Position numbers and translations under genes: made by a program. 53,034 nucleotides of DNA from Roseateles sp. (GTDB lineage Bacteria > Pseudomonadota > Gammaproteobacteria > Burkholderiales > Burkholderiaceae_C): contig JAFALK010000024.1 in NCBI GenBank assembly GCA_019234295.1, positions 1 to 53,034 of the forward strand, read 5' to 3'. Shown here one piece after another: positions 40,842 through 50,794 of this stretch. How positions within the stretch are numbered: the first letter of the stretch is position 1; the number at the start of each line of letters is the position of its first letter. The notes beneath the pieces were generated by a model, which was not told the DNA's origin, did not search any database, and was given only the letters and a program-made list of their open reading frames with translations.

Positions 40842-42488
40842 CTAGCGCCGCCGCAAGACCGTCCAACTGCTGACTCGGTCCGACGGCCTGTGGACCAGGG
40901 CCAGGGCCTCCCAGCCGTCCGGCACGGCCGACTCGCCCGCCTGAACTGCATATTGGCATGCCGTCTGCGCAAGGGTTTGGGTGGACTCGACCTTCCATCG
41001 ACCGATGAACTCCAGCGCGGCCAGGGTCGCCAGCGGTTGGTCGGGGGCGGCCACGCAGTTCGCATTCGCCGGCAAATGGGCACGCAGCCGCCCGACCAGC
41101 GCGTTGTTGGAGCGCGCGTAATCGATCGGTGGCAGCATGAGGGTGAGCGTCAACAGCCAGCCCAGCGCCACGCCGCCGGCCGAAAGCACGAGCGTCTTCC
41201 ACAGCGCATGCCGATGGCGAGCCGTGCGCCAGCGCACGAGAGCCATCCACGCGGCGCTGGCGGCTACGGCGGCGAGCAGGGCCAGCAGGCTGAAGCGCGG
41301 CTCAAAACCCACCGCCAGCTTGCGCAGATTGGCGAGCGGCTGGGCGGGCCAGCCCGTCTGCATGGAGACGTAGTAGAGCCAGATGAAGAGCGCTCCGGCG
41401 CTGAAGGCGAACACCGCAAACCAGTCGATTGCCGCACCAATGCTGCGCTTGAGCGTGGGCAGCGCGAAGGCCGCCAATACGGCCAGGGCCGGCAGTGCCA
41501 GCAGCAGGGCGCGATCGCTACCGTCCATGAGCAGACAGGTGACGGCTGGAACCAGGGTCGTGACCAGTGGCAGGAAGATGTGGCGCCGTTGCCAGTGGCT
41601 GCGCCAGCGCCACAGGGTCCAGAGGGCGAGCGGCCAGGCCGGCCAGCAGAACCAGGCCAGCAGGGTCAGCGCCTGGCGGGCGGACGCCCATTCCGGCTTG
41701 AAGCTCACGCGCCAGGCCCAGGCGTCAAAGGCGAAGGCCGACAGAGCCGACAAGATGCCGGCCACCAGCAGCCAGGGCAGCAGCCCACGGACCTGTTCGT
41801 ACCTGGAGCGTGTGCACAACAGCAGTCCCAGTCCGGCCAGGGTGATGGCCACGGCCGGCGCGCCGCTGGCGGCCAGGGCCGGCAATGCGACCAGCAAGGC
41901 AACTCTTGCCTTGCTCGCAAGAAAGGGCGCGACCGCAAAGCCGTAGAGGAAGAGCGTGATGGCCAGCAACTGCAGCAGTTCCGGCGTGGTCTCGTGGCCC
42001 AGTTGCAGCAAGCCCAGCGTGGCGATCAGGGCCAGCAAGGCGCCGTCGGCCAGGGCACGCGCATAGTCCACGGCCTGGGCCTCGCCTCCGAACGCAAAGG
42101 CCACCGGCTGGGCGGCCTCGGTGCAGGCCAGGTGGAAGGCGCTGTACCAGACCAGCACCATCACGCCGACCAGGGCCAGCGCATAGGGCAGGCGGGCGGC
42201 AAAGGCGGGATCCAGAAAAGGCAGGGCCTTGATGGCCAGGGCGCCGATCCAGTAGGGCAGGGGGCCCCCTGGGGCCGGGATGCCCGCGATGGCCGGCTGC
42301 CACCAGGGAGCATGCCCTTCGGCAATGCTGGCCATGAAGCCAAAGGCCGTGAGGTCCGCGTTGCGCCAGGGGTCGCGGCCGAAGAGGCCGGGCAGCAGGT
42401 AGGCCGCACACAGCAGCAGCAGGGCCAGCCGAGGCAGGCGCTGGGCGCCGCGTTCGGCGACGATGGCAGGGGTGGCGGGAGCGTTCAA
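40842..42488 (-). CDS. GT-C type (ArnT/PMT-like) multi-pass membrane glycosyltransferase, start uncertain
   Basis: A protein of about 548 residues with some eleven to twelve membrane helices. The opening GRDPWRNADLTAFGFMASIAEG, WWQPAIAGIPAPGGPLPYWIGALAIK corresponds to the first periplasmic loop of ArnT-like GT-C enzymes. The usual catalytic D-E pair there is not evident, so activity and substrate are uncertain. The frame is open to 42641, but that extension is antisense to the rpmE2 terminator and cannot be conserved coding sequence. The only start codon in the plausible zone is TTG 42488, without a good ribosome site. Transfer of a sugar from a polyprenyl phosphate to a cell-envelope acceptor is inference. 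Confidence 0.7.
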   Translation of the reverse strand: MNAPATPAIVAERGAQRLPRLALLLLCAAYLLPGLFGRDPWRNADLTAFGFMASIAEGHAPWWQPAIAGIPAPGGPLPYWIGALAIKALPFLDPAFAARLPYALALVGVMVLVWYSAFHLACTEAAQPVAFAFGGEAQAVDYARALADGALLALIATLGLLQLGHETTPELLQLLAITLFLYGFAVAPFLASKARVALLVALPALAASGAPAVAITLAGLGLLLCTRSRYEQVRGLLPWLLVAGILSALSAFAFDAWAWRVSFKPEWASARQALTLLAWFCWPAWPLALWTLWRWRSHWQRRHIFLPLVTTLVPAVTCLLMDGSDRALLLALPALAVLAAFALPTLKRSIGAAIDWFAVFAFSAGALFIWLYYVSMQTGWPAQPLANLRKLAVGFEPRFSLLALLAAVAASAAWMALVRWRTARHRHALWKTLVLSAGGVALGWLLTLTLMLPPIDYARSNNALVGRLRAHLPANANCVAAPDQPLATLAALEFIGRWKVESTQTLAQTACQYAVQAGESAVPDGWEALALVHRPSDRVSSWTVLRRR

Positions 42489-42532
42489 GCGTCTTGTTGT
42501 CCGTGCGTTGTCTCGGCTGTAGATGATGCCGC

Positions 42533-42564
42533 AACAAAAACAAAAGGCAGCCGAAGCTGCCTTT
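42533..42564 (-). terminator. Terminator of rpmE2
   Basis: On the minus strand AAAGGCAGC pairs with GCTGCCTTT around a TTCG tetraloop (42543-42564), followed by TGTTTTTGTT (42533-42542). It is a textbook intrinsic terminator 28 bp after the rpmE2 stop. Confidence 0.9.
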
Positions 42565-42591
42565 GTGGGAATCCCTGCTTGCGCAGACGGA

Positions 42592-42843
42592 TTACTTCTT
42601 GAGGTGAGCGAACTTGTTGCGGAACTTCTCGACGCGGCCACCCAGGTTGTCCACCGACTTTTGCGTGCCGGTATAGAAGGGGTGCGATTCGCTTGTGGTT
42701 TCCAACTTCACCAGCGGCATGGTCTTGCCGTTATGTTCGATGCTGTCCTTGGTCTGGATCGTCGAGCGGGTGACGAACTGGAAGCCGTTGGACTGGTCCA
42801 CGAACACGACGTCGCGGTAGTTGGGGTGAATGCCTTCTTTCAT
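42592..42843 (-). CDS. rpmE2: Ribosomal protein L31, type B (zinc-free)
   Basis: Component of the large ribosomal subunit that bridges to the 30S head. The 83-residue protein starts [19 protein letters not shown] and contains [11 protein letters not shown] and [26 protein letters not shown]. It has no cysteine, so it is the type B form that does not need zinc. In Burkholderiales this is usually the standard L31 rather than a zinc-starvation copy. A strong terminator follows it. It is 100 bp downstream of rho. Confidence 0.95.
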   Translation of the reverse strand: MKEGIHPNYRDVVFVDQSNGFQFVTRSTIQTKDSIEHNGKTMPLVKLETTSESHPFYTGTQKSVDNLGGRVEKFRNKFAHLKK

Positions 42844-42943
42844 GGGGAACCTCGGTGGAATGTCAGTGCCGGGAGCCACGTTTGCACCACGCGAAACGCA
42901 CTTTCTGGCGGAGGGAACAGGCGATTCTAGCAGAAAAGCGGAA

Positions 42944-44206
42944 TCAACCGCCACGCCTCATCATGTCGAAAAAGTCGTGGTTGTTCTTGGAAGCCTTCAT
43001 CTTGTCGAGGATGAACTCCATCGCCTCGATCTCGTCCATGTTGTAGAGGAGCTTGCGCAGGATCCAGCTCTTTTGCAGGATCTCGGGCTTTAGCAGCAGC
43101 TCTTCGCGGCGCGTGCCGGACTTGTTGATCAGGATGGACGGGTAGACGCGCTTCTCGGCCATGCGACGGTCGAGGTGGATTTCGCAGTTGCCCGTGCCCT
43201 TGAATTCCTCGTAGATGACTTCGTCCATCTTCGAGCCCGTGTCGATCAGCGCGGTGCCGATGATCGTCAGCGAGCCACCTTCTTCCACGTTGCGGGCCGC
43301 GCCGAAGAAGCGCTTGGGGCGCTGCAGGGCGTTCGCGTCTACACCGCCGGTCAGCACCTTGCCGGAGCTGGGCAGCACGTTGTTGTAGGCGCGGGCCAGG
43401 CGCGTGATCGAGTCCAGCAGGATCACAACGTCTTTCTTGAGCTCGACGAGGCGCTTGGCGCGCTCGATCACCATTTCGGCAACCTGCACGTGGCGGGCAG
43501 CCGGCTCGTCGAAGGTCGAGCTGATGACCTCGCCGCGCACGGTGCGCAGCATCTCAGTCACTTCCTCGGGACGTTCGTCCACCAGCAGCACAATCAGGTG
43601 ACAGTCCGGGTGGTTGGCCACCAGGGCGTGGGCCAGTTGCTGCATCATCACCGTCTTGCCGGTTTTGGGCTGGGCGACGAGCAGGGCGCGCTGGCCTTTG
43701 CCGATGGGGGCGATGAGGTCGATGATGCGGCCGACGATGTTCTCGTCGCCCTTGATCTCACGCTCGAGCTTGAACTGCTCCTTGGGGAACAAGGGCGTCA
43801 GGTTCTCGAACATGATCTTGTGCTTGCTCTCCTCGGGCGTGAGGCCGTTGACACGGTCCACCTTCACCAGGGCGAAGTAGCGCTCGCCGTCCTTGGGTAC
43901 TCGCACCTCGCCCTCGATCATGTCGCCGGTATGGAGGTTGAAGCGCCGGATCTGGCTCGGCGAGAGGTAGATGTCGTCGGTCGAGGCCATGTAGCTGGCT
44001 TCGATGGAGCGCAGGAAGCCGAAGCCGTCCGGCAGGACTTCGAGTACGCCGTCACCGAAGACCTGCTCGCCGGCCTTGGCGCGCTTCTTCATGATGGCGA
44101 ACATCAGCTCCTGCTTGCGCATGCGAGCGACGTTCTCGATCTCGAGCTCCTCGCCCATCTTGATCAGGGCCGAGACGTGCAGCGCTTTGAGTTCGGAAAG
44201 ATGCAT
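42944..44206 (-). CDS. rho: Transcription termination factor Rho
   Basis: Hexameric RNA helicase that ends transcription at Rho-dependent sites. The 420-residue protein has the N-terminal helical domain ([23 protein letters not shown]) and the cold-shock-like RNA-binding domain with DGFGFLRS and [12 protein letters not shown]. The RecA-type ATPase core follows, with Walker A AQPKTGKT, Walker [17 protein letters not shown] and the Q-loop [10 protein letters not shown]. Length equals E. coli Rho (419). It follows trxA across a 227-bp leader with two hairpins, consistent with the known autoregulation of rho by leader attenuation. The trxA-rho order matches E. coli. Confidence 0.97.
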   Translation of the reverse strand: MHLSELKALHVSALIKMGEELEIENVARMRKQELMFAIMKKRAKAGEQVFGDGVLEVLPDGFGFLRSIEASYMASTDDIYLSPSQIRRFNLHTGDMIEGEVRVPKDGERYFALVKVDRVNGLTPEESKHKIMFENLTPLFPKEQFKLEREIKGDENIVGRIIDLIAPIGKGQRALLVAQPKTGKTVMMQQLAHALVANHPDCHLIVLLVDERPEEVTEMLRTVRGEVISSTFDEPAARHVQVAEMVIERAKRLVELKKDVVILLDSITRLARAYNNVLPSSGKVLTGGVDANALQRPKRFFGAARNVEEGGSLTIIGTALIDTGSKMDEVIYEEFKGTGNCEIHLDRRMAEKRVYPSILINKSGTRREELLLKPEILQKSWILRKLLYNMDEIEAMEFILDKMKASKNNHDFFDMMRRGG

Positions 44207-44393
44207 GGGTGAACACCCGGTATGGGAAGACCGCTGTCCTGCCCAGGACCGGCGGTCATGTACTTCGGCGAACTAGCCAAGCACTCGTGCAGCGCCGCGT
44301 TCGGACGCGACACACACTGCAGAAAACGGGGGCTTGGGCCGAGTCCATGCACATCACTCCGCGTTGGGCGGGGCGTGCACGTTGGCAATTTGG

Positions 44394-44423
44394 CGCTGTC
44401 GCGGCGTGGCAGCCGCGACAGCG
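44394..44423 (-). terminator. Strong hairpin between trxA and rho
   Basis: CGCTGTCGCGG (44394-44404) and CCGCGACAGCG (44413-44423) form a perfect 11-bp stem with an 8-nt loop, 10 bp beyond the trxA stop on the minus strand. Only CCAAATT follows in that direction, so an intrinsic terminator would be weak. A second imperfect hairpin (GACCGC...GCGGTC, 44229-44259) lies just before the rho start. Confidence 0.45.
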
Positions 44424-44433
44424 TTGGGGCGGA

Positions 44434-44763
44434 TTATAGGTGCTGGTCGAGGAAAGCCGTCAACTGGGCTTTCGACAGGGCGCCGACCTTGGTGGCGGCG
44501 AGCTGGCCGTCCTTGAAGAGCATCAGGGTCGGAATGCCGCGAATGCCGAACTTGGCCGGCACGTCGCGGTTCTCGTCCACGTTCATCTTGGTGATCTGCA
44601 GGCGCTCGCCATATTCCTTGGACACATCGTCCAGGATGGGCGCGATCATCTTGCAGGGGCCGCACCACTCGGCCCAGTAGTCCACCAGGACGGGCTTGCC
44701 GGATTTGATGACGTCGGCGTCGAAGGAGGCGTCGGAGATGTGTTTGATCAGTTCGCTGCTCAT
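44434..44763 (-). CDS. trxA: Thioredoxin 1
   Basis: Small cytoplasmic dithiol reductant for ribonucleotide reductase, methionine sulfoxide reductase and others. The 109-residue protein has the fold-defining [20 protein letters not shown] with the redox pair in WCGPC (about residues 34 and 37), cis-Pro in [14 protein letters not shown] and the closing FLDQHL helix. Length equals E. coli TrxA. It is divergent from the addB-like gene across 60 bp. Confidence 0.97.
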   Translation of the reverse strand: MSSELIKHISDASFDADVIKSGKPVLVDYWAEWCGPCKMIAPILDDVSKEYGERLQITKMNVDENRDVPAKFGIRGIPTLMLFKDGQLAATKVGALSKAQLTAFLDQHL

Positions 44764-44823
44764 GGCGGTTTGTCCTTGCACAGAATGCACAATGATTCTG
44801 ACATATGAAGGAGACCCGACGTT

Positions 44824-47406
44824 TTGCAAGTGCTTAGCCTGCCGCTCGATGGAGACCATGGCGCGGAAGAGATCTGGACCCGGGTCGCCGGGCAATGCCG
44901 GGCCTGGCTCGATGAGCAGGGCCTGGCCGTGCGCGATGCCGTGGTGCTCCTGCCCTTTGCCCAGCAACTGGCACCGGCCCGGCGCGCCTTCGGCCGCCTT
45001 GGCGGCTGGCAGCCCCGGCTTGAGACCACGCACAGCCTTGCCGCCGCATTCGGCCCCAACACCCTGGCGCAGGCCGGGCAGATCAGCCTCGACCCCGCCG
45101 TCGACGCGCTGACCGCGCAGGCCCTGCTGGATGGACAGAGCTGGGCCCAGGACCTTCGCCGGCGCGACGAGCGCGCCTTTCGCGTCGGCGTCGGCCGGCT
45201 GGTCGAGCTGGCTCATGCGCTGCTGCGGGCTGCCGGCCAACGCTCGCCGCGGCATCGCGATGCATTCTGGGTCCAGGCGCGCGGAGTCATGTCGGCGGCG
45301 ACGGGACCCGGTGGCGTCGAGCGTGCGCTGGCCCTGGTGGCCCTGGAATGGGCGGCCAGCGATGGCCGCCAGCCGCCCACCGACGCCTTGTTCGCGCTGT
45401 CGCCCAGTGCATGGATCGTCGTCCAGGCCGGCGGGCCTGATGCGCTGGCCGACGCACTGCTCTGCGGCACAGCGGTTCCGGCGCTCAAAATCGTGGCCGA
45501 CGTCGATCTCGATCGTGCCCACGCATTGGGGGCGATCGAGGAGTCCTGCTGCAGCGACTTCGAAGACCTGGCCCAGCGCAGCGCCAGCGCGGTGCTCCAG
45601 CACCTGGCAGCGGGCCGGGCGCCCGTCGCCCTCGTGGCCCAGGACCGTGTGCTGGTGCGCCGGGTGCGGGCTTTGCTCGAGCGCCGTGGCCTGCCCATGC
45701 AGGACGAGACCGGCTGGACCCTCGCGACCACACCGCCGGCGGCCCAACTGATGGCCTTGCTGCGTGCCGCGAGCGGCCGCGCCAGCCTCGACGACCTGCT
45801 GGCCTGGCTCAAGACCGGGCTGGCGCGCGAGCTGCGAGAGCGTGCCGGCGATGCAGGGCTGGCCCAGCTGGAAGCCTGCTTCCGCACACGGGGGTGGCGC
45901 CGCCCGCAATCCGTTCGAGAGGCAGAACTCAAGCCCGAGGCCGCGCGCCTGTGGACGGCCGCCCGCGAATTGCTTGCGCGGCTCCAGCGCGGGCCCGCTC
46001 GTCGGCCTCTGCTGGAGTGGATCGAAAGTCTGCGAGATCTGCTGCGGGCGAGCGGCGGCGAAACCGCGCTGCGCGAAATGGATGCTGGCGAAGAGCTGCT
46101 CGACGCGCTCTGGCTCAGCCGCTCGCCCTGGCCCGGCAGCGCCCATGCCCACACCTTGCAGGGCACGGCGCTGCGTGAGCACGAGTTTCTGGCCTGGATC
46201 GACGAAAGCCTGGAGGCGCAGCAATTCGTGCCGGCATCAGCCGAAGCTGCGCAGCTCATCATTACGCCCATGGCCAGGGCGATGCTGCGACCTTTCAAGG
46301 CCGTCGTGCTGCCCGGTGCCGATGCGGCAGGCCTCAGCCTGTCTGCCAAGCAGCCTGCACTGCTGAGCGACACCCAGGCCCAGGCCATCGGCTTGCCGAG
46401 CCTCGAGCAGCAGCGGGCCGCGATGGCCTTTGCCTTCGCACAGCTGCTGCGTGCACCCGCGCTGACCCTGCTGCGCCGAACGGCCCTGGGCAGCGAACCG
46501 CTGCCGCCGAGCCCGCTGCTGCAGCGCCTGTCGATGTCGCTGCTGCGGGCGGGCCAGCCGCACATTTCGGGCTGGCAGGATCAGCGTCCGCTGCGCGAGA
46601 TCGAGCCTCTGGAGACCGGCATGGCCCAGGCAGATACGGCCGGTATGCTCCCAGCAAGGCTCAGCGCCAGCAGCGTGGAGGCCTTGCGCAATTGCCCATA
46701 CCAATTTTTTGGCCGGGTGATGCTGGGCCTGCGCGAGCCGCAGGAGCTGGAGACCGAGATCGACAAGCGCGAGTACGGCAACTGGCTGCACAGCGTGCTG
46801 CATCGCTTTCACACGGCAAGACAGGAAGGCACCGCGTGCGATGACGCGTCGCTGCTTCGCGAGGCTGCGGCTGCCGAACCTGCGCCGAGCGCGGAGGAGT
46901 TCCTGCCCTTTGCCGCCGGCTTTGACAGCTTCGCGCAGCGATACCTGGATTGGCTTGCCAAGACCGAGGCTCAAGGGCAGCGCTACCTGATGGGTGAGGC
47001 CGCACTGTCCGTCGAGCCTTTCGGGGAACTGGGCGGGCTGAAGCTCGAGGGCCGGCTCGATCGCGTGGACGAGGCGCAGCAGGGCCCCGTGCTGATCGAC
47101 TACAAGACTGGCTCCGCGCAAGGTCTCGAGGAGCGCGTGGCCGAACCGCTCGAAGACACGCAGCTCGCGGTCTACGCAGTCTTGCGGCCCGCACACAAGG
47201 CCGGATACCTGGCGCTGGACGACAAGGACGGCATTACCTTCATCGAACACAAGGACGTGAACGAGAGCGCCGCGGCATTGGTCGTTGGCCTGGGCGAAGA
47301 CCTGAAGGCGATGCGTGATGGGGCGTCGCTGCCTGCGCTAGGTGAGGGCAGTGCCTGCGATTTCTGCACGATGCGGGGCTTGTGCCGCAAGGACGACTGG
47401 ACATGA
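44824..47406 (+). CDS. addB: AddB-like PD-(D/E)XK helicase-nuclease subunit
   Basis: Partner of AddA in end-resection of double-strand breaks. The 860-residue protein has a degenerate helicase-like N-terminal region. No Walker A is visible where B. subtilis AddB has one. A C-terminal nuclease carries [22 protein letters not shown], with the acidic and Lys catalytic residues. The cysteines of the AddB iron-sulfur staple are visible: one in [13 protein letters not shown], then CDFC and LC in the final 20 residues. The start is TTG 44824, nine bases after AAGGAGA (44808-44814); GTG 44830 is an alternative. It is coupled to the next gene by ATGA. Confidence 0.8.
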   Translation: MQVLSLPLDGDHGAEEIWTRVAGQCRAWLDEQGLAVRDAVVLLPFAQQLAPARRAFGRLGGWQPRLETTHSLAAAFGPNTLAQAGQISLDPAVDALTAQALLDGQSWAQDLRRRDERAFRVGVGRLVELAHALLRAAGQRSPRHRDAFWVQARGVMSAATGPGGVERALALVALEWAASDGRQPPTDALFALSPSAWIVVQAGGPDALADALLCGTAVPALKIVADVDLDRAHALGAIEESCCSDFEDLAQRSASAVLQHLAAGRAPVALVAQDRVLVRRVRALLERRGLPMQDETGWTLATTPPAAQLMALLRAASGRASLDDLLAWLKTGLARELRERAGDAGLAQLEACFRTRGWRRPQSVREAELKPEAARLWTAARELLARLQRGPARRPLLEWIESLRDLLRASGGETALREMDAGEELLDALWLSRSPWPGSAHAHTLQGTALREHEFLAWIDESLEAQQFVPASAEAAQLIITPMARAMLRPFKAVVLPGADAAGLSLSAKQPALLSDTQAQAIGLPSLEQQRAAMAFAFAQLLRAPALTLLRRTALGSEPLPPSPLLQRLSMSLLRAGQPHISGWQDQRPLREIEPLETGMAQADTAGMLPARLSASSVEALRNCPYQFFGRVMLGLREPQELETEIDKREYGNWLHSVLHRFHTARQEGTACDDASLLREAAAAEPAPSAEEFLPFAAGFDSFAQRYLDWLAKTEAQGQRYLMGEAALSVEPFGELGGLKLEGRLDRVDEAQQGPVLIDYKTGSAQGLEERVAEPLEDTQLAVYAVLRPAHKAGYLALDDKDGITFIEHKDVNESAAALVVGLGEDLKAMRDGASLPALGEGSACDFCTMRGLCRKDDWT

Positions 47407-50400
47407 GTGCCGCCTATTACATCGACGGCCGCCTGGCCGAGTCGACCGACTTCTATCGCATTGCCTGCGACCCGGCGCGCAGCGTCGTCGTCGAGGCCTG
47501 TGCCGGTGCGGGCAAGACCTGGATGCTGATCTCGCGCATCCTTCGCGCCCTGCTGGCCGGAGCCGAGCCGCAGGAGATCGTGGCCATCACCTTTACACGC
47601 AAGGCCGCGGGCGAGATGCGTGAGCGACTGGCCGAGTGGCTGACCGAGTTCGCCAGCGCTTCCTCTGGCAAGCGCATCGAAGAGCTGCAATGGCGTGGCA
47701 TGAGCCCGGCTGAAGCCCGCGCTGCCGAACCTTTGCTTCAGGGGCTGCAGGAGCGTTTGCTGCGCAATGGCCGCTTCGTCGAGATCCGGACCTTCCACGC
47801 CTGGTTCGCCCAGCTGCTGCGCGCCGCGCCGCTCGAACTTCTGCTGGCCCAGGGCATTGCGCCCGAGCTGCAACTGATCGAGGATGAGGCCGACCTGATG
47901 CCCGAGTTGATGCGGCGCTTCCATCGCACTGTTCTTGACGACACGGAACTGCTGGCCGACTATCGGGCGCAGATCGAGCTGCGTGGGCGCCGAGCGCTCG
48001 GGAACTGGTTGCTGGCGGGCTTTGCCAAGCGTGTGGAGCTGCGGCTGGCTGAAGCCGCCGGCGTGCTCGCAAGCAGCGTGCCCGACGTGCGCAGCGTCAT
48101 GCCCGAATGCTTGGGCGAGCCGCTCGACCATTTCGCCGCCCTGCGGGCGCCGCTGGCCGAACTGGTCCGCGAGCTCTGGCGTGGCAAGACCAAGGCTCAG
48201 GAAGCGGCGCAGATCCTGGAACAGGCGCTGGCCCTTGTCGATGTGCAGCAGGCATTTGCCGGTGCGTGGAAAGCGCTCTTTACAGCTTCCAACACGCCCA
48301 AGAAGCAAATCGGCGACACCCCGACCCTGCGCCATGCCTGGACAGCGCTGGAGCGTATCGCCGAGGGGCGCGCCCAGCAACAGGCCTGGCTCGAACATGG
48401 CCGAATGGCTCGCCTGTGCATCGCGCTGACAGCCTGCTTCGACGCGCTCAAGGCCGAGCGCGGCCTCGTGGACATGAATGACCTCGAACGCGGTGCCTTG
48501 GCATTGCTTGGTGACGAGTCCACCGCAGTCTGGGTGCAGCAGCGCCTGGATGCTCAGCTGCGCCACCTGCTGATCGACGAATTCCAGGATACGAGCCCGC
48601 TGCAATGGCATGCCCTGCACGGCTGGCTTGCGGCCTACGCGGGCGCGGGCGGCGGGCGCAGCATGTCGGTCTTCATCGTCGGCGATCCCAAGCAGAGCAT
48701 CTATCGCTTCCGTCGAGCCGAACCGAGAGTGTTCGCCGCCGCACGCGATTTCGTGGTCGATGGACTGGGCGGCGTGCTGCTGGCCTGTGATCACACGCGG
48801 CGCAATGCGGCCGGCGTGCTGGTCGCGGTCAACCGCAGCTTCGAAGCGGTCGAGGGTTTTCGCCCGCACACGACGGGCAGCATCGAGCAGGGTAGTTTCG
48901 AGGCCTTGGATGTACCCTGCGCAGAACGGGAGGAGTCGGACAAGGTGGAGGGATGGCGCCCCAGTCTCACCGTGGCACGCGCGGCTCCTGAGTTCAAGCG
49001 CCGCCTGGTCGAAGCGCGACATGTCGCGCAGGCCGTGGCCCAGCTGCTGGCTGAAGGACTCAAGCCTGGCGAGATCTTCGTGCTTTCGCGCAAGCGCGAG
49101 GCGCTCCGCGTGCTCGCGGGCGCGCTCAAGGATGCCGGCATTGCCCACGTGGCGCCTGAGGATCAGGCGCTGAAAGACGCACCGGACGTGCGCGATCTGA
49201 TGGCGCTGCTCGACGCGCTGGCCTCGCCCGAGCACGACCTCTCGCTCGCCCACGCCTTGCGCAGCCCGCTGCTCGCCGTCGGCGAGGCGGACTTGCTGCA
49301 ACTGGCGCGCACCTCGGGCAGCGCGCAGTGGCTGGGCATCGAGTCGCCACCTCGCAGGTCCTGGTGGGCGGCCCTGCAGGCGCTGCGACAGGAGGAGACC
49401 AGCGATGCGCTCTGGCGTGCGCGCGAACTCCTGCTTCGCTGGGAGCGGTTGAGCGGCCAATGCTCGCCGCATGACCTGCTGGACCGCATAGTCCATGAGG
49501 GCGACCTGCTTGGCCGCCTGTGCGCCCGAGTACCGGCCAGCGAAAGGCGCGCGCGTCTGCATACGGTGGAGGCACTCCTGGCCATGGCGCTGGATCTCGA
49601 CGGCGGCCGCTACATGCAGCTCTACGGCTTCGTGCGCGCATTGAACCAGCGTGCACTCAAGCTGAGCCTGCCGGCTGAGCCCGATGCGGTGCAATTGCTG
49701 ACCATCCACGGCGCCAAGGGGCTCGAAGCCCAGGCCGTGTTCCTGGTTGATACCGACGCTGTGCCGGCACGTGCGGAGAACGCGACCTTGCTGATCGACT
49801 GGCCCGTGGATGCCGCCGCGCCGCGCCGCGTGGCCTTCATCGCCTCGGAATCGCGCCCGCCACCGGCGCTGGCCGCACTGCTCGAAGAAGAACGGCAGCA
49901 GCGTCGGCGCGAGGAGATCAACGGCCTGTACGTGGCGATGACGCGCGCGCGCCGCCGGCTCGTTATCAGCCGCACGGTACCGGCGCGCAAGTCCGCGACA
50001 TCGACCTGGTGGGCTCAGCTCCACGAGCAGGCCTGCGCCTGGCGTTGGACCCCGCAGCCGGCGCCACGCGACGACGAGGCTCGCTTCAGCTTGGCTGAGC
50101 TGCCCGCCTGGCAAGTGCCGCCTTCCCGTCCTGCGCCGGACCTCACACGCGACGAAGCGCAGGCCCGCCTGGGCGAAGCGATGCACCGCGTACTCGAATG
50201 GGCGACCGGCACCGGCCGCGAGGCAGAGCCTCTGGCCGCAGCCGCCGCACAGATGTACGGGCTCGACGCGGCGCAGCGCGAGCGCCTCCTGAAGGGCGTG
50301 CAGGCCATCCTCACGAGCGAGGAGTGCAAGCCGTTCTTCGATGCGGCAAATCTTGAGTGGATGGGAAATGAAGTGCCGATCTGCTTCGAAGGCCACGACC

Positions 50401-50606
50401 TGCGCCTGGACAGGCTCGTCAAGCGCGCGGGCTGCTGGTGGGTGCTGGACTACAAGCTCGCGAGCCGGCCCGAGTGTCAGGTGGAGTACCAGGAGCAAAT
50501 GCGCCGCTACGTGGCTGCAGTGCGCGAACTGCAGCCCGGAGAACCGGTGCGCGCGGCGTTGATCACGGCCCAAGGGCGGGTGGTCGAAATTGATGCGCTA
50601 GAATGA
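47403..50606 (+). CDS. addA: AddA-like UvrD/Rep-family helicase-nuclease
   Basis: ATP-driven 3'-5' helicase with a nuclease tail, working with the AddB-like protein at broken DNA ends. The 1067-residue protein has Walker A ACAGAGKTW (about 39-47) and motif Ia AITFTRKAAGEMRERL. It also has motif II LLIDEFQDTSPLQW, motif III VGDPKQSIYRFRRAEP, motif V LLTIHGAKGLEAQAVFLVD and motif VI NGLYVAMTRARRRL. The C-terminal PD-(D/E)XK domain has LRLDRLVKR and VLDYKLASRP followed by YQEQMRRY, an intact D-x-K pair. The gene overlaps addB by ATGA, and its stop is overlapped by the -10 of the tRNA. Confidence 0.88.
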   Translation: MSAAYYIDGRLAESTDFYRIACDPARSVVVEACAGAGKTWMLISRILRALLAGAEPQEIVAITFTRKAAGEMRERLAEWLTEFASASSGKRIEELQWRGMSPAEARAAEPLLQGLQERLLRNGRFVEIRTFHAWFAQLLRAAPLELLLAQGIAPELQLIEDEADLMPELMRRFHRTVLDDTELLADYRAQIELRGRRALGNWLLAGFAKRVELRLAEAAGVLASSVPDVRSVMPECLGEPLDHFAALRAPLAELVRELWRGKTKAQEAAQILEQALALVDVQQAFAGAWKALFTASNTPKKQIGDTPTLRHAWTALERIAEGRAQQQAWLEHGRMARLCIALTACFDALKAERGLVDMNDLERGALALLGDESTAVWVQQRLDAQLRHLLIDEFQDTSPLQWHALHGWLAAYAGAGGGRSMSVFIVGDPKQSIYRFRRAEPRVFAAARDFVVDGLGGVLLACDHTRRNAAGVLVAVNRSFEAVEGFRPHTTGSIEQGSFEALDVPCAEREESDKVEGWRPSLTVARAAPEFKRRLVEARHVAQAVAQLLAEGLKPGEIFVLSRKREALRVLAGALKDAGIAHVAPEDQALKDAPDVRDLMALLDALASPEHDLSLAHALRSPLLAVGEADLLQLARTSGSAQWLGIESPPRRSWWAALQALRQEETSDALWRARELLLRWERLSGQCSPHDLLDRIVHEGDLLGRLCARVPASERRARLHTVEALLAMALDLDGGRYMQLYGFVRALNQRALKLSLPAEPDAVQLLTIHGAKGLEAQAVFLVDTDAVPARAENATLLIDWPVDAAAPRRVAFIASESRPPPALAALLEEERQQRRREEINGLYVAMTRARRRLVISRTVPARKSATSTWWAQLHEQACAWRWTPQPAPRDDEARFSLAELPAWQVPPSRPAPDLTRDEAQARLGEAMHRVLEWATGTGREAEPLAAAAAQMYGLDAAQRERLLKGVQAILTSEECKPFFDAANLEWMGNEVPICFEGHDLRLDRLVKRAGCWWVLDYKLASRPECQVEYQEQMRRYVAAVRELQPGEPVRAALITAQGRVVEIDALE
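50599..50604 (+). promoter_or_regulatory. -10 element of tRNA-Pro
   Basis: TAGAAT overlaps the addA stop codon and lies 11 nt before the first base of the tRNA. No convincing -35 is seen inside the end of addA. Confidence 0.45.
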
Positions 50607-50615
50607 CGGTTTAGT

Positions 50616-50692
50616 CGGAGCGTAGCGCAGCCTGGTAGCGCATCTGCTTTGGGAGCAGAGGGTCGCGAGTTCGAATCCCGCCGCTCCGACCA
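50616..50692 (+). tRNA. tRNA-Pro (anticodon TGG), CCA encoded
   Basis: The 77-nt cloverleaf is complete. The acceptor stem CGGAGCG pairs with CGCTCCG (50682-50688), followed by discriminator A and encoded CCA (50690-50692). The anticodon stem TCTGC/GCAGA (50643-50647 and 50655-50659) encloses TTTGGGA with anticodon TGG at 50650-50652, and the T loop reads TTCGAAT. The sequence closely resembles E. coli tRNA-Pro(UGG). Decayed integrase DNA immediately beyond it suggests that its 3' end has served as an attachment site. Confidence 0.97.
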
Positions 50693-50700
50693 CCTAAGCC

Positions 50701-50743
50701 ATTGAGCCGCAACGGATTCTTGCCGTTGCGGCTCAATCATTTT
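50701..50743 (+). terminator. Terminator of tRNA-Pro
   Basis: A perfect 15-bp stem, arms 50701-50715 and 50723-50737, with a 7-nt loop ATTCTTG, followed by CATTTT. It is one of the strongest hairpins in the window and lies eight bases after the CCA. Confidence 0.9.
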
Positions 50744-50794
50744 CGGGCCGAATTTCTAACAGTTTCGGATCCTTCTAACGGAGTCATGTCGAAA

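Noticed and set aside
40824..42602. 592-codon plus-strand open frame
   Set aside because: Antisense of the GT-C membrane protein, with Gln/Gly/Arg-rich low-complexity composition and no recognisable domain.
44764..46224. N-terminal extension of trxA to nearly 600 codons
   Set aside because: Thioredoxin is complete from 44763; the extension is antisense to addB.
47172..50573. 1133-codon open frame on the minus strand
   Set aside because: Exact antisense of addA, whose helicase motifs are unambiguous; composition is the Gln/Arg/Ala-rich type of GC-rich shadow frames.
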